Source: an uncultured Bacilli bacterium
GTDB lineage: Bacteria > Bacillota_I > Bacilli_A > RF39 > UBA660
Direction of reading: 5' to 3'
Assembly (NCBI GenBank): GCA_934090775.1
Contig: CAKOKF010000005.1
Coordinates: 1 to 26,588, forward strand
DNA length: 26,588 nucleotides
Positions 7,883-15,800 of the stretch are shown here, piece by piece. The first letter of the stretch is position 1. Each line of letters begins with the position of its first letter. The notes beneath the pieces are model-generated. The model did no database searches and was not told the origin of the DNA. It saw nothing but the letters and a program-made list of their open reading frames with translations. A program made the position numbers and the translations under genes.

Positions 7883-8434
7883 CCTTCCTTTTTCACGATG
7901 ATAAATAACAATAATCGCTTTTCCTTTTTTATAAAAACCAGCAGTCATCTTTTTAAAATCATCTTCAAGATTCAAATCTTTTACTATTCCTAAATTTTCT
8001 AATACTTCTTTCAAATCACTAAAGTGAATAACTTTTTCAACAGTACCACTAGCGCTACAATAAATATTTGGCATAGTACCACTTATTCTACGATATCCAT
8101 CATCCATTTTTACTAAGGGAAAAACAGTTAATTTATATAAGAATAAGTCGCCAACGCTTTCTACCTTACATTTATTACTTTTTATTACTAGACCACTACA
8201 AAAGCTAAAACCTAAAGCATCATAGTTAACAGTATCTAATTTTTCTATTGTTAATTTAATATCTTCTAAAATACCAGTCGAACTGCAATCTAAATTGGCA
8301 ATATCATCAATAGACATAGCATCTTTAAAATTAATTACACTGCTACATTGGGTTCTAATAATATCTTTATCTTTTATTAAATAATTAACATAAGAATCAT
8401 TTTTAATATTTTTACTAATTTCTTTAATATTCAT
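7865..8434 (-). CDS. Hypothetical protein with repeated Cys-Ser motifs
   Basis: A 189-residue protein that I do not recognise. No signal peptide or transmembrane helix is apparent. Four of its five cysteines sit in a Cys-Ser-small motif: CSS at 30, CSS at 50, CSG at 79 and CSA at 126; the fifth is Cys89. The C-terminus is basic (YHREKGRVLKKN). The reading frame extends upstream to a TTG at 8446, but the ATG at 8434 has a GGTGGAA ribosome binding site, and the predicted promoter would start transcription near 8446, so the ATG is chosen. It is transcribed alone, with its own promoter and terminator, between the HerA pair and the two-component genes. Metal binding or thiol chemistry is possible from the cysteine pattern but unproven. 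Confidence 0.75.
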   Translation of the reverse strand: MNIKEISKNIKNDSYVNYLIKDKDIIRTQCSSVINFKDAMSIDDIANLDCSSTGILEDIKLTIEKLDTVNYDALGFSFCSGLVIKSNKCKVESVGDLFLYKLTVFPLVKMDDGYRRISGTMPNIYCSASGTVEKVIHFSDLKEVLENLGIVKDLNLEDDFKKMTAGFYKKGKAIIVIYHREKGRVLKKN

Positions 8435-8452
8435 CTTTTCCACCAAGAAATT

Positions 8453-8481
8453 ATTTAACCATAACTTTTTAATTTTGGCAA
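8453..8481 (-). promoter_or_regulatory. Predicted promoter of the Cys-Ser-rich unknown gene
   Basis: TTGCCA (8476-8481), a 17-base spacer, and TTAAAT (8453-8458) preceded by TGG, giving an extended -10. The position just after the previous gene's terminator supports it. Confidence 0.6.
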
Positions 8482-8500
8482 TATTTTTTTCTTTATTAAT

Positions 8501-8549
8501 TATTAAAAGTAATACTTTAAGATTTAAAAGATCATCAAATCTTATTACT
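8501..8549 (-). terminator. Intrinsic terminator after the zinc-ribbon membrane protein gene
   Basis: AGTAATA (8549-8543) pairs with TATTACT (8514-8508). An inner AGATTT/AAATCT pairing is separated from the outer stem by a small bulge, and TTTTAATAA follows. The TAA stop codon at 8547-8545 lies in the stem. Confidence 0.7.
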
Positions 8550-9687
8550 TACTTATCCTATTATTAGCATCTTTCATTTGCTTACTTGTTTGCGCATTAT
8601 TAACACGAATAAAATTATCAATTTGTTTTAAATTACTTATATCTTTCATGATATTTTCTTGGTCATCAAATAATTCTTTAGAATTACTATATTGATGTTT
8701 AAGAACTACAAAACAAATAAAGCCCAAACTTAAAAATAACCAATTATATTTCCAAGGAATTAAAAACATGAATAAAACGCCAGTAACTTCGGCAAGAAAA
8801 CAAATAAATAATAAAGTTGAAAAATACATGGGTAAATTTGTTGTTAGCCTCTTAGTTCTACCATTAATAGCAAGATAACGGCAAGTTTTTTTATTACCTT
8901 TAACTTCTAAATAACTGCATAACCATACAGGTAAATAAATTATTCTTCCCCGTAGACTGGTAATTTGAACATTTTCATAATCCCAGCGTACACCTCTATC
9001 ATACATATCTAAAGTATCATTACATGAACTTCTAGCAGTGCTTTTTACTTTTCTATAAAGAATTTCTTTTAATTTATCTTCATGAAAATCATTTAAATAT
9101 TTCTCATCATATTTAATAACATTATCTAAATCAAAAGGCATTAATTCATCAATTATATTATTATTATCATTAACATTTACGTCTATTACTAATTTTTTTA
9201 TATTTAAATTAAAACTTCGTTCAACATAATAAACATCCGCATTATAAAGTGGTAGCCTTGTTGTATTTCGCAAATATTCAGCATAAGAATTATATTGTTC
9301 TCTATTTCCTTGAATTTCCCACGTAGATGCATCAGTTTGATGTTCACCTTCACCACTAAATAACACTTGAGCATTGACATCTAAAACCAAGCACGGAAAA
9401 TAAACACCCATAACACTTTGTGATAAAAGTTTTTTCTTTAATTTAGGATTTAAATTATATTTATTTTTCTTAATAAAGTCTTTGATTATAATTTCAGCTT
9501 CTTGCTGGGAAACTTTAAAAGGTAATAAAGTATCTAAAATATCTTTACTAAAAATTCGTTCAATTTTTGTTAAAGATCGACCACATAAATAGCACTTTAC
9601 TTCTGTAGTATTAAATCCATCAACAATTACTTCCGTTCCACAATAATCACATTTATACATAAAAAATTCATCAGTATTATTTGTCAT
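8545..9687 (-). CDS. Zinc-ribbon membrane protein
   Basis: A 380-residue protein. The N-terminal zinc ribbon has paired cysteines (Cys13/Cys16 and Cys32/Cys35). A central region contains LLPFKVSQQEAE, GVYFPCLVLD and MPFDLDNVIKYDEKYL; from memory these resemble Gram-positive membrane proteins annotated as TFIIB-type zinc-ribbon proteins. Two adjacent hydrophobic helices occupy about 290-345, and the tail is hydrophilic. Most of the protein is probably cytoplasmic. Function is unknown. It follows the HerA-like ATPase gene by about 30 bases in one operon, suggesting a partnership. The frame is open to a TTG at 9708 and has an ATG at 9699. The ATG at 9687 is favoured by GGGAG five bases upstream, but 9699 is possible (GGAAGG 11 bases upstream). 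Confidence 0.8.
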   Translation of the reverse strand: MTNNTDEFFMYKCDYCGTEVIVDGFNTTEVKCYLCGRSLTKIERIFSKDILDTLLPFKVSQQEAEIIIKDFIKKNKYNLNPKLKKKLLSQSVMGVYFPCLVLDVNAQVLFSGEGEHQTDASTWEIQGNREQYNSYAEYLRNTTRLPLYNADVYYVERSFNLNIKKLVIDVNVNDNNNIIDELMPFDLDNVIKYDEKYLNDFHEDKLKEILYRKVKSTARSSCNDTLDMYDRGVRWDYENVQITSLRGRIIYLPVWLCSYLEVKGNKKTCRYLAINGRTKRLTTNLPMYFSTLLFICFLAEVTGVLFMFLIPWKYNWLFLSLGFICFVVLKHQYSNSKELFDDQENIMKDISNLKQIDNFIRVNNAQTSKQMKDANNRISK

Positions 9688-9719
9688 ATTTACTCCCATA
9701 ATAAACAATACCTTCCATT

Positions 9720-11477
9720 TTAATTATACCAAACCTTTACAACATCAACACTAGTTGAAGTAGGCATTGGATTAGGTAAAGTCATATCAACAATCACAGG
9801 AATATTAAAAGCTGTCCCAAAACACAAAGGCATACCTGAACGCAAAGTTTTTACTCTTTCTAACATATTTTTATTAACAGCCGCACTTATTCTACTAACA
9901 ATATCAACATCATCAGGATGATGAAGGCGAAGAACTAAGAAATTAGAACATTGCGATAAACTAGTTGTGGATAACTCACTTGGTCTTTGGGTAATAAGTC
10001 CTAAAAGGATACCATATTTTCTACCCTCTTTAGTAATTCTATCAAAAATATTATAACCTAACACTTCATAGTCATGGTCATTTTGAACATATCTATGTGC
10101 TTCTTCAATCACCATATGAATTGGAAAACTAGCCCTAATCTCTAAATTGGTTACATAATCAAAGAACATTTTTCCATATATCTTCGATAAAATTTTAATC
10201 ATTCTATCATCTACACCATTTAAATTAATATTAACTATTTGAGCATTCTTACCATCTTTTGTTTTAAAAAATTGTTTTATATAATCATTCTTCGAAATAA
10301 CTTCTTTAAATTCAAATATTTGTTTATACTCACTATTAATTATCGAATTTAATCTAATCTTTAAAGAATTTAACTTATCATACCTTGCACTAGAATTTAA
10401 AACCCCTTCGTTAAGTAAAGAAAAATCTAAAGCAACTTGTAAGTCTTCTAAAGTATAAATAAAATTAGGTTTTATTTTTAATTCATTTAAATCAAAATTT
10501 AAGAAAGATTTTACAAAATCAGTTAAAGGACCAATAGCGTTCATTTTACCTTGACTATCTATTAATAAACATTGACGTAATGTTCTGTCATAGCCTGGTT
10601 GATGAATTATAGAATCCAAGCTAATGTTAACTGTATTAAATTTAGTCAAAGCGGCAATTATTTGATCTCGTATAGCGGCCGCTGGTTTTCCACATGATAA
10701 TATATCCATCAAAGTAGAAGCAATTATATAGTCTTTATATTTAACAGTATCCGGATCCTTACTGGTAAAAATATAAGTTAATCTTAAAGTATTTTCAATT
10801 ACCGGTATAACATTATAATCATTAACATTTAATAGAAGTGCCAAATCATCAATTCCTAAAAAATAAGCTGGTATCTTAACAGGCATATCATCTTCCTTCG
10901 GACTTGTTGAATAACTTTTAAAACCTAAGCCTTCTATATTTTCTATTCCTTTTAAAGCACTTTTATACTCCCCAAAGACATCAAATATAACAAAATGAGA
11001 ATTAATTGGTAATTTATCATCATTACTATAGAATAAGTTTTGCAAAAGTCTAGCTGTCGCGCAAGATTTGCCTGAGCCAGTATTTCCTAAAACCGCAAAA
11101 TGGCCACTAAAAAATTTATTTTTGTCAGCTGTAACCTTAAAACCATCATATATAAGTGAATTACCAATCAACAAATTGCTTCGATTGCTATAATCTTGAC
11201 TGCCAAGTAAATATTCCAGCTCTTTTTTTGTTATAATTCTAGCGGTTGCATTAGGACTAGGTTTTTTTATAATTCCAGCCATATAAGTATTATTTTTAAT
11301 TTCACCAATTAATAATATTTCTATTTTTTCAATGCTAACATTTTCTACTTCGCCCACCAAGGTCTTATTTGAGTCATTAAAAATAACATGATAACCAATT
11401 AAGTTAGTTTCTGCTCGTCCTAGTTTATTTTCTAAATATATATAATTATCTTTTAATCCTATAATTTTTCCAAACAT
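9720..11477 (-). CDS. HerA-like DNA translocase ATPase (DUF87)
   Basis: A 585-residue FtsK/HerA superfamily ATPase. The N-terminal 60-70 residues look like a HAS-barrel. Walker A is GNTGSGKS (131-138, Lys137). Walker B is HMVIEEAH with Glu458-Glu459. Arg486 in TKEGRKYG and Gln497 in LITQRPSE match the arginine finger and sensor. An insertion of about 240 residues between Walker A and B is typical. HerA proteins form hexameric rings that pump double-stranded DNA, usually with a nuclease such as NurA or, in defence systems, with SIR2 or other effectors. No nuclease or SIR2 gene is adjacent; the only partner is the zinc-ribbon membrane protein. Start supported by AGGTAGG upstream of the ATG. Repair, DNA partitioning or defence cannot be separated from sequence alone. 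Confidence 0.88.
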   Translation of the reverse strand: MFGKIIGLKDNYIYLENKLGRAETNLIGYHVIFNDSNKTLVGEVENVSIEKIEILLIGEIKNNTYMAGIIKKPSPNATARIITKKELEYLLGSQDYSNRSNLLIGNSLIYDGFKVTADKNKFFSGHFAVLGNTGSGKSCATARLLQNLFYSNDDKLPINSHFVIFDVFGEYKSALKGIENIEGLGFKSYSTSPKEDDMPVKIPAYFLGIDDLALLLNVNDYNVIPVIENTLRLTYIFTSKDPDTVKYKDYIIASTLMDILSCGKPAAAIRDQIIAALTKFNTVNISLDSIIHQPGYDRTLRQCLLIDSQGKMNAIGPLTDFVKSFLNFDLNELKIKPNFIYTLEDLQVALDFSLLNEGVLNSSARYDKLNSLKIRLNSIINSEYKQIFEFKEVISKNDYIKQFFKTKDGKNAQIVNINLNGVDDRMIKILSKIYGKMFFDYVTNLEIRASFPIHMVIEEAHRYVQNDHDYEVLGYNIFDRITKEGRKYGILLGLITQRPSELSTTSLSQCSNFLVLRLHHPDDVDIVSRISAAVNKNMLERVKTLRSGMPLCFGTAFNIPVIVDMTLPNPMPTSTSVDVVKVWYN

Positions 11478-11506
11478 ATTAACCTACCTTTATATCTTAT
11501 AGAAAA

Positions 11507-11515
11507 ATTATAACA
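11507..11515 (-). promoter_or_regulatory. Predicted extended -10 promoter of the HerA/zinc-ribbon operon
   Basis: TGTTATAAT, a consensus TATAAT with the TGn extension, lies about 30 bases before the HerA start and immediately after the rpmA terminator T run. The -35 position (AGTGTA) is poor. Confidence 0.55.
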
Positions 11516-11516
11516 T

Positions 11517-11551
11517 AAAAAAAGAAGTATACACTACTTAACTTCGTATAC
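11517..11551 (-). terminator. Intrinsic terminator of the rplU-prp-rpmA operon
   Basis: GTATAC (11551-11546) can pair with GTATAC (11532-11527); alternatively GAAGT (11545-11541) pairs with ACTTC (11528-11524). Seven T follow. The rpmA stop codon is within the hairpin region. Confidence 0.7.
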
Positions 11552-11821
11552 ACTTACTTTTTTCTTATCTCTACCTAAACGTTCAAATTTAACAACGCCT
11601 GCTATTTCAGCATATAGAGTATGGTCTTTTCCCATTCCAACATTTGTTCCTGGATAAATCTTAGTTCCTCTTTGACGATAGATTATTGAACCAGCACTAA
11701 CAACTTCACCGTCGCTAGCCTTAGCACCTAATCTACGACCAACAGAATCTCTACCGTTTTGAGTAGAACCTTGAGCCTTAACGTGAGCAAATAATTGGAT
11801 ATTCAATTTCATAAAATTCAT
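11534..11821 (-). CDS. rpmA: 50S ribosomal protein bL27 with cleavable N-terminal extension
   Basis: A 95-residue bL27. The start MNFMKLNIQLFAHVKAQGST contains the Bacillota extension, which is removed between Phe and Ala (LNIQLF/AH) to expose the mature N-terminus near the peptidyl-transferase centre. The conserved GRDSVGRRLG and KVSVYE blocks are present. The processing protease Prp is encoded immediately upstream. The first ATG is chosen because AGGAGG lies six bases before it. That Shine-Dalgarno sequence is inside the last codons of prp, and the prp TGA overlaps this ATG (ATGA), so translation is coupled. Confidence 0.98.
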   Translation of the reverse strand: MNFMKLNIQLFAHVKAQGSTQNGRDSVGRRLGAKASDGEVVSAGSIIYRQRGTKIYPGTNVGMGKDHTLYAEIAGVVKFERLGRDKKKVSVYEVK

Positions 11822-12129
11822 CTTAATCCTCCTATTTTTATATTTTGTGGATAGTCAGTTGCTAATTCTTTTAACATATTTAACATAACATTTAAAAGTT
11901 TATCAGTAACTTCACTATTCCTTAGAACAGTAATATTAACATTACCTTCTTTAGTATCGTATTTAATTGTATCTTCTTCTAAAGCTATTATATTATTTAT
12001 ACTCGTTGTAACTATACTCGATACAGCCGCACAAACAATATCTTTACCTAAAGTATCATAGTCAGCATGACCTTTAATACTTACTTTTTCAATTAAACCA
12101 TTAGATACTACACAGTTCACTTTTATCAT
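11818..12129 (-). CDS. prp: Ribosomal-processing cysteine protease Prp
   Basis: A 103-residue Prp (YsxB/DUF464 family). The catalytic dyad is His22 in IKGHADYD and Cys34 in DIVCAAVS. It cleaves the N-terminal extension of bL27, whose gene overlaps its 3' end. The order rplU-prp-rpmA is the conserved Bacillota arrangement. Only two bases separate it from the rplU stop, with no Shine-Dalgarno match, so it probably depends on termination-reinitiation by ribosomes finishing rplU. Confidence 0.97.
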   Translation of the reverse strand: MIKVNCVVSNGLIEKVSIKGHADYDTLGKDIVCAAVSSIVTTSINNIIALEEDTIKYDTKEGNVNITVLRNSEVTDKLLNVMLNMLKELATDYPQNIKIGGLR

Positions 12130-12131
12130 AA

Positions 12132-12434
12132 TTATTTAACATTAATAGACTTAATAGTAACCTTAGTATATGGTTGTCTATGTCCTTGTTTTTTACGATA
12201 TTTCTTCTTAGGTTTATACTTAAATACAGTAATTTTCTTTTGTTTACCTTGTTTTTCAACAACGCCAACTACGCTTGCATTTTTAACTGTTGGATTACCA
12301 AATACTTCGCCAGCCATAAGTACTTCATCAAAAGTTACTTCTTTACCAACTTCAGCATCTAATTTTTCAACATAAACTACATCGCCTTCAGAAACACAAT
12401 ATTGTTTTCCACCTGTTACAAAAATTGCTTTCAT
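12132..12434 (-). CDS. rplU: 50S ribosomal protein bL21
   Basis: A 100-residue bL21. It opens with MKAIFVTGGKQYCVSEGD and ends with the basic RNA-binding tail KKKYRKKQGHRQPYTKV, both diagnostic. It binds 23S rRNA in the large subunit. It is the first gene of the rplU-prp-rpmA operon, preceded by a strong AGGAGGG ribosome binding site and a structured leader of about 95 bases likely to be autoregulatory. Confidence 0.98.
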   Translation of the reverse strand: MKAIFVTGGKQYCVSEGDVVYVEKLDAEVGKEVTFDEVLMAGEVFGNPTVKNASVVGVVEKQGKQKKITVFKYKPKKKYRKKQGHRQPYTKVTIKSINVK

Positions 12435-12530
12435 AATATCCCTCCTTATAAATTTAAGACACGCCCTTAAGGTGGTATCAAAACTCTTCTAACCTTTTTA
12501 GTGCGGTTTTAAGAAAGCCCTTAAAACATA
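12435..12530 (-). promoter_or_regulatory. Structured rplU leader, probable L21-type autoregulatory RNA
   Basis: The untranslated leader contains two hairpins that share a sequence. The first (12507-12526) is a TTTTAAG/CTTAAAA stem with loop GGCTTT. The second (12454-12470) is a TTAAG/CTTAA stem with loop GGCGTGT. Both present TTAAGGGC, and the second sits just upstream of the Shine-Dalgarno sequence (12440-12447). L21 leaders are known in low-GC Gram-positives, but I have not matched this to the family model. Confidence 0.5.
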
Positions 12531-12534
12531 AGTT

Positions 12535-12563
12535 ATTTTACCAAAGTATATAACTATTGTCAA
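12535..12563 (-). promoter_or_regulatory. Promoter of rplU-prp-rpmA
   Basis: A consensus TTGACA (12558-12563), a 17-base spacer, and TAAAAT (12535-12540) with upstream TGG as an extended -10. This is the best vegetative promoter in the window. Transcription should start near 12528. Confidence 0.85.
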
Positions 12564-12576
12564 TCACATTTAGGCA

Positions 12577-12614
12577 TAATAAAACTGCTAAATTATGCAA
12601 ACTCTAGCAGTTTT
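12577..12614 (-). terminator. Intrinsic terminator of the dnaE-polC operon
   Basis: AAAACTGCTA (12614-12605) pairs perfectly over ten bases with TAGCAGTTTT (12590-12581), loop 14 bases, followed by ATTAT. It lies directly after the 78-residue membrane protein gene and before the rplU promoter. Confidence 0.85.
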
Positions 12615-12618
12615 AAAA

Positions 12619-12855
12619 CTAATCAAATAATTTTTTTAATTCTTCCTTTTTAGCTACTAAATACAATATTAGCGAAGTAACAAAGAAGGTAAGAATTATA
12701 ATAGAACCCATCATACAAAAACTTATTGCATTGATGGTATCACACCTTACACCAACAGCAATTAAAGTTGAACCTCCTACTAAGCCAATAGCTAAAATTA
12801 AAATAGCATAGCATAACAACTTATCGTTATATAATTGTATTTCTTTTTTTGACAT
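12619..12855 (-). CDS. Small two-helix membrane protein, unknown
   Basis: A 78-residue protein with hydrophobic segments at about 14-35 and 46-68, a basic N-terminus (MSKKE) and a charged C-terminus (KKEELKKLFD), which suggests a hairpin with both ends in the cytoplasm. It has Cys at 15, 38 and 47. I recognise no family. A strong AGGAGG eight bases before the ATG supports it as a real gene. It starts 39 bases after the polC stop and is followed at once by a terminator, so it is probably the last gene of the dnaE-polC operon. Confidence 0.7.
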   Translation of the reverse strand: MSKKEIQLYNDKLLCYAILILAIGLVGGSTLIAVGVRCDTINAISFCMMGSIIILTFFVTSLILYLVAKKEELKKLFD

Positions 12856-12894
12856 ATCGTTATCCTCCTAATATAAGGATACCACAAAATCAAA

Positions 12895-15800
12895 CTAAAA
12901 TAAACTTAATTGTGAAGTTTCTGGTAAACCATCTAAAACTCCTAAAGTTCTTAATTTATCAACAGTTGTACTACTTACCTTACCACGACTTTGTAAATCT
13001 TCAATACTTATAAATGGTTGCTTATTTCTTTCTTCAATTATCTTAGTAGCAACAGAATCTCCTAGACCATCTAAAACTTTAAATGGACAAATTAAAGTAT
13101 GTTCATCTTTTATAACAAAGTTTTTACCATCGCTTTTTTCGATATCAATATTACTAAATTTGATACCACGAGCGGTTGCTTCTAAAGCTAATTTTAAAGT
13201 TTCTAATAAACTACTTTCTTTATTAGTAGCATCGTATCCCTTAGCCATTAATTCCGCCATTTTAGCTTTAATAGTATCATAACCTTTAACCATAACTTCT
13301 AAGTCAAAATCATCAAATCTAGTAGAAAAATACGAAGCATAGTAAACTATAGGTTTATGAACTTTATACCAAGCAATTCTAAAGGCACTAGTAACATAAG
13401 CTGCCGCATGAGCTTTAGGGAACATGTACTTAATCTTCGCACATGAATCAATAAACCAGTCTTCTACGTTATATTCATGCATTAATTTAACATAGCCTTC
13501 CCATTCTTCATGGTCTTTTGGTTTAGAAGCACGTCCTTTACGAACAAACTCCATTATTTTGAAGGCTTTAAATGGTGGAAGTCCACGATACATTAAATCG
13601 ACCATAATATCGTCACGACAACCTATAACTTTCGAGAAAGGTACAACATTTTTAGCAATTAATTCTTGAGCATTACCTAACCATACATCGGTACCGTGAG
13701 ACAAACCAGATATTTTAATAAGTTCGGCAAAAGTAGTTGGTTTAGTATCTTTAACTAAAGAGATTGTAAATGGTGTACCGAATTCTGGAACTCCTAAAGT
13801 ACCAGTATCACACATAATTTGTTCCGGTGTTACGCCTAAAGCTTTCGTTGAAGTAAATATCGACATGGTTGCTTTATCATCTAAAGGTACTTTGGTAATA
13901 TCATCACCAGTTAAATCTTGAATCATTCTTAATTGTGTTGGGTCAGTATGACCTAAAATATCCAATTTTAAAACATCAGCGTCAATAGCATGGTAATCAA
14001 AGTGAGTTGTACGCCATACACTAGTTGGGTCATCGGCCGGATATTGAAATGGAGTAAAATCATAAACTTCCATATATCCTGGAATAACAACGATACCACC
14101 GGGGTGTTGACCAGTAGTTCTCTTAACACCAGTACAGCCCATAGCTAAACGTTCAATTTCTAAATTACGCATGATAATGCCTTTATCCTCACAGTACCCA
14201 CGAACATAACCATAAGCGGTCTTCTCCGCAACGGTGCCAATGGTCCCGGCACGATAAACATTATCAACACCGAACAATACCTTCGTATAATCATGAGCAC
14301 TTGCTTGATTTAAATCACTAAAGTTTAAATCGATATCCGGAACCTTATCAGCATTAAATCCTAAGAAAGTAGCAAATGGCATATCTTGACCATCTTTAAT
14401 CATTGGAATATCACAATTTGGACATTTTTTATCCGGAAGATCAAAGCCACTTGAATAAGTTGAACCTAAAGGATTGCCTTCCTCATCATCAAAAATACTA
14501 AGTTTGCATTTACTACAACGATAATGCGCTGCCAAAGAGTTAACTTCCGTTATCCCCATCATACAAGCAACAAATGAAGAACCAACGGAACCACGGGACC
14601 CAACTAAGAATCCTTCATCATTAGAGTGTTTAACTAATTTTTGAGCAATCAAATAAATAACGTCATAACCAGCACCGATGATACCACCTAACTTCTTCTT
14701 AGCTTCCTTATCTAACTCCTCATCGTTAGGTACTTCTTCTAAAGTATCTTTTAAATAACCTTTAATATAATCTTTTACTGAATCATAACCACCAACAATC
14801 GTTTTATGCAAAATAGCAAATATTTCTTTATCCTTATCAGTAATTGACTCATCTTTATTAACATAATAAGTTATCGCTTCTTTTAACGAATCACCATAAA
14901 GTTCTTTAGCAAGTCTATCTTCAATATGATAAGGTAAAACATCACCATACCAGTCCCTAGCCTTCGTATAAACTAGTTCGGTCATTGTTTCAATCGAATT
15001 AGGAATCTTAGGTGCAAATGGTTTCGGAGTAGCAATAATTACTTCGATTTCTTCAATCATATCAGCTATTTTATTTGGATTAGTAACTACTATTTCGTAA
15101 GCTGTTTCTTTATCTAGAAAGTTAAATTCTTCTAACATTTCATTAGTAGTTTTTAAATACATATTTGGAACAGCCATTCCTTTACGATTTAATGGATGCA
15201 ACTTACCGTTAAACTTCGTATTAACAATTATTTCTCTATAAATTAAATCTTCCTTTGTTAAATTATGAACATCGCCAGTGGCTACTACTGGTTTACCAGC
15301 TTCTTTAGCCACACGAATAATTCTCTTTAAGTAATTTTGAGCTTCAATTTCATTACTAAACTTACGATCAACCCCAATTAAATGTGAGAATACACTTAGT
15401 GGTTGAACCTCGATATAATCATAGAAACTCATCATGTTAACAAGTTCTTCATCTTCCATCCCAGCAGCTTTTTCAAATATTTCATTGTTAACACAAGCTG
15501 AACCAATAATAAGTCCTTCTCTTAAATTACTAATTTCTCGTCTTGGAATCTTTGGCTGTTCATTTTTATAAAGATATTTAGTATTAGCCATACTAATAAT
15601 TTTAAATAAGTTCTTTAAACCACCACGGTCTTTAGCAATAATAGTCGCATGAAAAGGATAAGCAAACTTAACTAAACTCTCAGTATCAATACTCTTTACT
15701 AACTTAGTAGTTGTCGAAATATTTTGTTGGTCAAAATCTTTACAAAATTTATAAAAAGCATAAGCAGTTCCTTCGGCATCATAATCAGCTCTATGGTGTT

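Noticed and set aside
9720..11477. Known HerA-SIR2 or HerA-nuclease antiphage system
   Set aside because: No SIR2, DUF4297, NurA or other nuclease gene is adjacent; calling it a defence system would go beyond the sequence.
11818..11821. Mycoplasma-type code with TGA as tryptophan
   Set aside because: Tryptophan is encoded by TGG, and prp ends properly with TGA overlapping the rpmA ATG, so the standard bacterial code applies.
12174..12362. Plus-strand open frame of 62 codons
   Set aside because: Antisense to rplU, with no ribosome binding site and a composition reflecting the reverse of a lysine-rich gene.
12856..12894. Hairpin TATCC/GGATA that could hide the ribosome binding site of the 78-residue protein
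   Set aside because: Only five weak pairs, not enough to claim translational control.
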